Origin: Dyella sp. ASV24
GTDB lineage: Bacteria; Pseudomonadota; Gammaproteobacteria; Xanthomonadales; Rhodanobacteraceae
Length of the DNA stretch: 64,000 bases
Assembly (NCBI RefSeq): GCF_016428905.1
Contig: NZ_JAELTQ010000004.1
Location: 25,582-89,581, forward strand
Direction: 5' to 3'
The first letter of the stretch is position 1. Every line of letters starts with the position of its first letter. Under the pieces are notes generated by a model that was not told the origin of the DNA, made no database searches, and was given only the letters and a program-made list of their open reading frames with translations. Positions 58,559 to 64,000 of this stretch are shown piece after piece. A program made the translations under genes and the position numbers.

Positions 58559-59680
58559 ATGGCTGACACAACCGCATCGACCGCCCGTATCGAACTCGAC
58601 GCCCGAGGGCTTCGGCTGCGCCCATGGCAGTCCGAAGACGTCGATTCGCTGTATGAAGCCGCCCGAGAGTCGATCGCCACCGTATCGCCCTGGCTACCGT
58701 GGCTGCGCGACAGCTATAGCCGGGACGACAGCGCTGCATGGATTGCGACCTGCCAATCCGACCACGAACATGGCGAGGCCTATACGTTCGGCATCTTCGA
58801 CGAGAACGGCCGCGCACTGGGTGATGTCGGCCTTAACCGCATCGACCACAAAAGGGGTAGCGCCAACCTGGGCTACTGGGTCCGTGAATCCGCTCAGGGC
58901 CAGGGTGTCGCCACGCGTGCGGCACGTGCCATCGCTGCATTCGGCTTTGATGTGCTGGGTTTGGTCCGCATCGAAATCGTGGTTGCCGTGGACAACGTAG
59001 CCAGCCGCCGCACCGCGGAAGGCCTTGGGGCGCATTTCGACGGGATCTCGCCCAACCGCATCCTGCTGCGCGGCGAGGCCACTCCGGCCGCGGTGTATTC
59101 GCTGCTTCCGCCAGAACAGGACAATGCCTCACCCGGCCCCGTGCTGGAGGAAGGCGCGTTGCGTCTGCGCCCGTTTCGCCACACCGACCTGCCCGCGCTC
59201 CACGCCTCCTTGCACGAGTCGATGGACAGCATCGGTCGCTGGCAAACATGGTGCACGCCCAGCTACAGCAAGGAGGATGGCGCCCGCTGGATTGCGCAGA
59301 CACGGCTGGCCTGGCAAGGCGTCGGCGACGAATGCGCCCTGGCCATGACTGATCGGGCGACCGATGAAGTCATCGGCTGCATCGCACTCAATCACTGGCA
59401 ACCAGAGTACGGGATGGCCAACCTGGGTTACTGGGTCCGCCAGAGCCGACAAGAGCAAGGCATCGCCACGGCGGCGGTGTGCCTATTGGCACGTCACGCG
59501 TTGCGTGTAACGGATTTGCGTCGACTGGAAATCGTCATCGCCGAAGACAACCTCGCCAGCCGGCGGGTCGCGGAGAAAGCTGGCGCACGGCTCGAGGCCA
59601 TCGCGCGACGTCGATTGCTACTGCGCGGCGAACCGCAAGATGCGGCGATCTACTCGCTGATCACAGAGGACTTGCGCTGA
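58559..59680 (+). CDS. Tandem GNAT acetyltransferase (two RimJ/RimL-type domains)
   Basis: 373 residues from ATG 58559; the frame runs open upstream over folD antisense. Two homologous GNAT domains lie in one chain: about 10-185 and 195-370. Each contains the acetyl-CoA-binding pattern ([19 protein letters not shown] and [19 protein letters not shown]) and [21 protein letters not shown]. The second domain appears to have diverged in the CoA loop. It is most like RimJ/RimL-family protein N-acetyltransferases. Stop codon is directly adjacent to the stop of the opposite gene (TGA|TCA). Confidence 0.88.
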   Translation: MADTTASTARIELDARGLRLRPWQSEDVDSLYEAARESIATVSPWLPWLRDSYSRDDSAAWIATCQSDHEHGEAYTFGIFDENGRALGDVGLNRIDHKRGSANLGYWVRESAQGQGVATRAARAIAAFGFDVLGLVRIEIVVAVDNVASRRTAEGLGAHFDGISPNRILLRGEATPAAVYSLLPPEQDNASPGPVLEEGALRLRPFRHTDLPALHASLHESMDSIGRWQTWCTPSYSKEDGARWIAQTRLAWQGVGDECALAMTDRATDEVIGCIALNHWQPEYGMANLGYWVRQSRQEQGIATAAVCLLARHALRVTDLRRLEIVIAEDNLASRRVAEKAGARLEAIARRRLLLRGEPQDAAIYSLITEDLR

Positions 59681-60847
59681 TCAACCCGCAGTGGCGCAGA
59701 GCTGTACCAGATCTTCGTATCCGTGGAACGTGGCGCCATCACCGCATCCAGGGCAGCCTGGATCGCGCGGCAAACGCGTTTCCTTGAAACGCATGCCAAG
59801 GGCGTCGAAGTTGAGCAGGCGTCCCACCAGCGGCTCGCCGATGCCGAGGATCAGCTTCAGCGCCTCTGTCGCCTGCAGCAAACCCACGATGCCAGGCAAC
59901 ACGCCAAGCACGCCGGCCTCGCTGCAGTTGGGGGCATCCGCTGCTGCAGGCGGCTCGGGAAACAGGCATCGGTAACAGGGCGAATCCGCTCGGCGCGGAT
60001 CAAACACGCTGACCTGCCCGGTAAAGCGCTCGACCGCGCCATAGACCATGGGAAGCCCCAGACGCCGTGAGGCTGCCGCCACTAAGTAACGCGCAGGAAA
60101 ATTGTCGGCACCGTCAATCACCAGATCATGATCAGCCAGAAGGCGCTCGACATTGTCGGCCTGCAGGCGCTCATTGCGAATCTCAACGCGCACACGGGGA
60201 TTGAGCGCTGAAAGCGCTATCCGTGCGGACTCCGCCTTGTACATGCCGACACGGGCATCGGCATGAATGACTTGTCGATGGAGGTTCGAGCGCTCGACGC
60301 GATCGTCATCGATCAGGGTGATCAGCCCCACACCGGCCGCCGCGAGATAGAGCGAGGCTGGCGCACCCAGCCCCCCCGCACCCAGCAGTGCCACGCGCGC
60401 CGCGGCCAACCTTGCCTGACCAGCCTCGCCCACCTGAGGCAACTGCAACTGCCTTGCGTAACGCTCGGCGGCATCGCCATCCAGGGCACTCGCTGCGACA
60501 GGCAAACCTTCTGCTTTCCAGCGCTGGTAGCCGCCGGCCACCGAAGCCACCTGCTCGTAACCCATCCGCTGCAAAGCTTCCGCGGCCAGCAATGAACGCT
60601 GCCCACTCCCACACAGGACCAGGATCGGATGCTGGCGGTCGGCTTCGATCTGTTCGATGCGAAGCTCTAGGAATCCACGAGATAGCCCCACTGCGCCCAT
60701 CGGCGTGCCGCTGACCCGTTCGCCGTCCTCGCGCACATCGATCAACAGACCGCCCTGCGCCTGTCTGGCGAGGGCATCCACAGGGGATATTTCGGCAATG
60801 CTGGCCCGCAGGGACTCCAGCCAACGGTCGCGATTAAGGCTCGTCAT
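59681..60847 (-). CDS. Rhodanese-MoeB/ThiF fusion (sulfur-carrier adenylyltransferase)
   Basis: 388 residues. N-terminal rhodanese domain (about 20-115, with C79 in LVLCGSGQRS) fused to an E1-like ThiF/MoeB domain: ATP-binding GAGGLGAP (156-163), DDDRVERSNLHRQ, and the zinc cysteines CYRC and CPGC. It activates a sulfur-carrier protein (MoaD or ThiS) and probably receives persulfide sulfur from its own rhodanese. The N-terminal order differs from the C-terminal rhodanese of many MoeBR proteins. Confidence 0.93.
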   Translation of the reverse strand: MTSLNRDRWLESLRASIAEISPVDALARQAQGGLLIDVREDGERVSGTPMGAVGLSRGFLELRIEQIEADRQHPILVLCGSGQRSLLAAEALQRMGYEQVASVAGGYQRWKAEGLPVAASALDGDAAERYARQLQLPQVGEAGQARLAAARVALLGAGGLGAPASLYLAAAGVGLITLIDDDRVERSNLHRQVIHADARVGMYKAESARIALSALNPRVRVEIRNERLQADNVERLLADHDLVIDGADNFPARYLVAAASRRLGLPMVYGAVERFTGQVSVFDPRRADSPCYRCLFPEPPAAADAPNCSEAGVLGVLPGIVGLLQATEALKLILGIGEPLVGRLLNFDALGMRFKETRLPRDPGCPGCGDGATFHGYEDLVQLCATAG

Positions 60848-60939
60848 CGGACTAGCTTACGGCGAAACGAGGGATGAGGCGCGGGTGCCCCATCTTTGGC
60901 TCGCGGCAGTGCGTGGTACCTGCCGCCTCGCCCTCCGTT

Positions 60940-62340
60940 TCAGCGATCGCGCTTCTTCATCTCGCGGATCATGCGCTGGCGCTTGCGCTTCTGGCTGTCC
61001 GTAAGCACGTTCTTCTTGCCGGCAAACGGGTTCTCGCCGTCGCGGAAGGCAATGCGCACGGGCGTGCCTTCGAGCTTGTAGCGTTTGCGGAAAAAGTTTT
61101 CCAGATAGCGGCGATAGGCCGGCGCAATGTGCTTGGTGCGACTGCCGTGGATCACGATGGTCGGCGGGTTGCTGCCGCCCGGATGCGCGAAGCGCAGCTT
61201 GGGCGCATGCCCCCGCACCAGCGGCGGCTGATAGCCTTCGTAGGCCATCTCGAGTGTCTTGGTGAGTTCGGACGAACCCAGTTCTTTCGTGGCGGCGTGA
61301 TGCGCACGCACGACAGCCTTCATCAGCTCACGCAGGCCAGAACCGTGCAACGCCGAGATGAACACCGTCTTGGCCCAATCGACAAATTGCAGGCGGCGCT
61401 CCAGCGCTCGCTGGCACTGCTCGCGCTGGTAGCCATCCATGCCGTCCCACTTGTTGACGGCGATCACCAATGCCCTGCCCTCGTCGACAGCATGACCGAT
61501 CAGCGTGAGGTCCTGGTCAGCCAGGTTCTCGCGCGCATCGACCATCACCACCACCACTTGCGCGGCGGCCATCGACTGTAGCGTCTTGATGACGCTGAAC
61601 TTCTCCACCGCCTCTTCTACGCGCGCCTTGCGGCGCACACCCGCGGTATCGATCAGCGTGTATTTGCGACCGTCACGTTCCAGCGATACACGAATGGGAT
61701 CGCGCGTCGTGCCGGCCACATTGGAAACGATCAAACGATCCTCGCCGAGCAGGCGATTGATCAGTGTGGACTTGCCCGCATTCGGACGACCGACAATGGC
61801 GACGCGAATGCTGTCCGCTTCGCTCGGATCGATTTCTTCGTGCTCTTCCTCGGGCAGCAGCGTGATGGCCGAGGCGACGAGATCATCCGTACCGCGATTG
61901 TGGGACGCGGCGAGCGGCAACGTATTGGCGATGCCGAACACGGCGAACTCCGCCATGGCGTTCTGCAGATCAAGGCCGTCAGTCTTGTTGACGCCAGCGA
62001 TGATCGGCTTGCCGCTACGGCGAAGCTCGTCAAGGATGGTTCGGTCTTGCGGCAGCAGGCCGTCGCGGGCGTCGACCACGAAGACCAATACGCTGGCCTC
62101 TTCGATAGCCAGGCGAACCTGCTGTGCGGTCAGGCCATCGATGCCTTCCTCGTCACCCGACAGGCCGCCGGTATCCACGACCACGAACGGACGCGTGCCG
62201 GTGCGGCACACGCCATAGTGTCGATCTCGCGTGACGCCCGGCATATCAGCCACCAGGGCGTCACGACTGCGCGTCATTGCATTGAAAAGGGTCGATTTAC
62301 CGACATTAGGGCGACCGACCAGGGCAACGACGGGCAGCAT
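60940..62340 (-). CDS. der: Ribosome-associated GTPase Der (EngA)
   Basis: 466 residues. Two tandem G domains, each with P-loop and NKxD: GRPNVGKS (9-16), VNKTD, then GRPNAGKS near 180 and VNKWD, followed by a KH-like domain. It assists 50S subunit maturation. In the usual proteobacterial order it follows bamB, 23 nt from it here. Confidence 0.98.
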   Translation of the reverse strand: MLPVVALVGRPNVGKSTLFNAMTRSRDALVADMPGVTRDRHYGVCRTGTRPFVVVDTGGLSGDEEGIDGLTAQQVRLAIEEASVLVFVVDARDGLLPQDRTILDELRRSGKPIIAGVNKTDGLDLQNAMAEFAVFGIANTLPLAASHNRGTDDLVASAITLLPEEEHEEIDPSEADSIRVAIVGRPNAGKSTLINRLLGEDRLIVSNVAGTTRDPIRVSLERDGRKYTLIDTAGVRRKARVEEAVEKFSVIKTLQSMAAAQVVVVMVDARENLADQDLTLIGHAVDEGRALVIAVNKWDGMDGYQREQCQRALERRLQFVDWAKTVFISALHGSGLRELMKAVVRAHHAATKELGSSELTKTLEMAYEGYQPPLVRGHAPKLRFAHPGGSNPPTIVIHGSRTKHIAPAYRRYLENFFRKRYKLEGTPVRIAFRDGENPFAGKKNVLTDSQKRKRQRMIREMKKRDR

Positions 62341-62363
62341 GATTTGGACAACCTTTGATTCGA

Positions 62364-63590
62364 TCAGCGGCCGCCGAGACGGTAAGCGCCGATGCGGCCC
62401 TTCTCATCTTCGACGTACACAATGTCACCCACGACCAGTGGCTGGGCACGGATGGCCTTTTTGGACAGGCGCTCGCGGGCCGCCAGCGCGCCGTCGCCGG
62501 TTTGCAGGAAGTGCACGTAGCCTTCGAGATCGCCGACTACGACGTAGTTACCCAGCACGGCCGGACCCGTAAGCCAGCGGTACTTGAGCGCGTCGTTCTT
62601 CCACATGTCAGCGCCGCCGCTCTTGTCGAACGCCCACACCTGCGATTCGTCATTCACGCCATAGATGGCGTTGTCGGTGACATCCAGCGCAGTAAACGTC
62701 GAGAACGGGCGACCCCACAGCGGACGTCCACTGGGGCCATCGATGGCGGCCAGATTACCGTGGTAGGCAGCGCCGTACAGGGTGGTGCCGGAAAGCAGGA
62801 TCGCACCATCGGCATCGGCCAGGCGGTCGATTTCGGTACGACCTTCACCGCTGGCAAGCGTCTGCTCCCAGAGCTTCTCGCCGTTGTCTTCGCGCAACGC
62901 CACCAGCTTGCCGGCGTCGTTGCCAAAGAACACCACGCCGTTAGCAGCCAGCAGCGGACCATTGCCGCGCAAGCTGAGCAACGGCACGTTGTCCTGGTCA
63001 TACACCCAACGACGCTCACCGGTGGCGCTATCGAAGCCGTACAGACGGCCATCCTGGGTACGGGCGATCACCAGGTTGCCGGAGATGACCGGCGAGGAAA
63101 TCACTTCGGAGTTGACAACCGATTCCCAGCGGGGGCTGCCGTCCTTCGCATTGATACCGTACACGTGGCCATCGAGCGTACCGACCACGAGCAGGTCACC
63201 AGCCACCATCGGGCCACCGGCGTAGAGCGCATCAGCGCGCTTCTTGTCGCCCCAGCCGAACCAGCCCTTGGTGCGCGAGCTCTTGGACCACAGCGTCTTG
63301 CCGCTCGTGGCGTCGATGGCGGCAAGCTTGCCGTCGGTGCTGCAGGCGTACAGCACACCATCGGCGAAGGCCGGGCGCAAACGGACGCCACTATCACCAG
63401 CGCCGTCACCCACACTCGTGGTCCACAGCTTGCTGACCTGGACGGTGGGCTTGAAGTCCTTGGCCAACGGAGTCGGCGGCTGGACATTTTCTTTCTTGAA
63501 CGAGTGGCAACCGGCAAGGACCACCAGGGAGGTCAGCGCCACCAGCCAAACGCGCTTCATCGCACCGCGCTTCTTCACTTCAGCTTTCAT
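62364..63590 (-). CDS. bamB: Outer-membrane assembly lipoprotein BamB
   Basis: 408 residues from ATG 63590, overlapping the YfgM stop (ATGA). Lipoprotein signal with lipobox LAGC (Cys near residue 28), then an eight-bladed PQQ-like beta-propeller (repeats such as SGKTLWSKSS, DGSPRWESVV, GERRWVYDQD). Component of the BAM complex for barrel-protein insertion. Confidence 0.95.
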   Translation of the reverse strand: MKAEVKKRGAMKRVWLVALTSLVVLAGCHSFKKENVQPPTPLAKDFKPTVQVSKLWTTSVGDGAGDSGVRLRPAFADGVLYACSTDGKLAAIDATSGKTLWSKSSRTKGWFGWGDKKRADALYAGGPMVAGDLLVVGTLDGHVYGINAKDGSPRWESVVNSEVISSPVISGNLVIARTQDGRLYGFDSATGERRWVYDQDNVPLLSLRGNGPLLAANGVVFFGNDAGKLVALREDNGEKLWEQTLASGEGRTEIDRLADADGAILLSGTTLYGAAYHGNLAAIDGPSGRPLWGRPFSTFTALDVTDNAIYGVNDESQVWAFDKSGGADMWKNDALKYRWLTGPAVLGNYVVVGDLEGYVHFLQTGDGALAARERLSKKAIRAQPLVVGDIVYVEDEKGRIGAYRLGGR

Positions 63591-64000
63591 GCACCCTGCT
63601 TCCCGGCCACGGCCAGATCATCGATTTTCATCTGCACGCTTTGAGGCGCGTTCTCACCCATTGCCGCCTTGGCGGCTTCGTACGCCTTGCGAGCATCGTC
63701 CGGGCGCCCAAGCTTGACCAGCACATCGCCGCGTAGTTCCTGAGCGACGCCCGTGTAAGCCTTCGGCGGCATGCGATCCAATGCGGCCAGCGCATCAGCA
63801 CCCTTGCCCTGCGCCAGCTGGACGCGCGCGATGCGCATCTGGGCCAGGGCCTTGAGGTTCGCGTCGGAGGCATGGGTCTCAGCCCAGCCCAGGGACTCGA
63901 TAGCCTTATCCAGTTGCTTGGCCTGGACCTGACGCTCCGCGCGATCGCTCACGGCGAAAACGGCATAAGCGGAGTCGGTGTAATCCTTGAGCAGCTGATC
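63587..64000 (-). CDS. YfgM-like tetratricopeptide protein (5' truncated)
   Basis: The gene's 5' end is beyond the window; 137 residues of the C-terminus are visible, including LKDYTDSAYAVFAVSDRAERQ and TPR-like pairs (ALAQMRIARVQLAQGKGADAL; AQELRGDVLVKLGRPDDARKAYEAA). This matches the YfgM/tetratricopeptide ancillary SecYEG factor that precedes bamB-der. No signal can be judged. Confidence 0.85.
   Translation of the reverse strand, partial: DQLLKDYTDSAYAVFAVSDRAERQVQAKQLDKAIESLGWAETHASDANLKALAQMRIARVQLAQGKGADALAALDRMPPKAYTGVAQELRGDVLVKLGRPDDARKAYEAAKAAMGENAPQSVQMKIDDLAVAGKQGA

Overview
The window is high-GC bacterial chromosome with dense coding on both strands. Gene content and order (yfgM-bamB-der, guaB-guaA, AhpC/AhpF, MEP-pathway genes, a hopanoid locus, many TonB/porin-type outer-membrane proteins) indicate a Gram-negative gammaproteobacterium. 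The Xanthomonadales, probably Rhodanobacteraceae (Dyella/Frateuria/Luteibacter-like), are the best guess; this is inferred from gene content and no 16S gene is present. I saw no rRNA, tRNA, CRISPR array, insertion sequence or prophage.

Region 1 (1-17 kb) is a hopanoid/isoprenoid island. A 5'-truncated HpnL-like membrane protein and a diiron ferritin-like protein (+) face an HpnA-type epimerase (-). Then comes a tightly overlapping + operon: single-enzyme-type squalene synthase, squalene-hopene cyclase, HpnG-type phosphorylase and the HpnN RND exporter, followed by a CopC-like/CopD-like pair. Converging on it is a - strand operon dxs-ispH-dxr-ispA with 4-nt overlaps, which should supply FPP for squalene. 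Precursor supply, cyclisation, side-chain processing and transport are therefore physically linked.

Region 2 (17-25 kb) is oxidative stress and small regulators: ferredoxin-NADP reductase, ahpC-ahpF, a thioredoxin-like exported protein, a small AT-hook/basic/coiled-coil protein whose own promoter carries a perfect 26-bp palindrome, an aspartyl-hydroxylase-like dioxygenase, Dps and a YoaK-type membrane protein.

Region 3 (25-36 kb) is a compact - strand catabolic-looking operon (alpha/beta hydrolase, isochorismatase-like hydrolase, XapX, YtcJ-type amidohydrolase, DoxX, two-domain VOC protein, alginate-export-type porin). It is followed by a LuxR-type response regulator and a divergent propeller-sensor histidine kinase.

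Region 4 (36-50 kb) holds a stand-alone EF-G paralogue, a TonB receptor, a zinc-finger-less DksA-like protein, MsrB, a thiolase, an exported amidohydrolase, an OprP/OprO-type porin, a second YtcJ-type protein that has lost most metal ligands, and a HAD/sirtuin/CHAD trio.

Region 5 (51-64 kb) is mostly housekeeping: tadA, a LysR regulator divergent from an NmrA-like reductase and an SDR, guaB-guaA, folD, a tandem-GNAT protein, a rhodanese-MoeB fusion, der, bamB and yfgM (5'-truncated by the window end).
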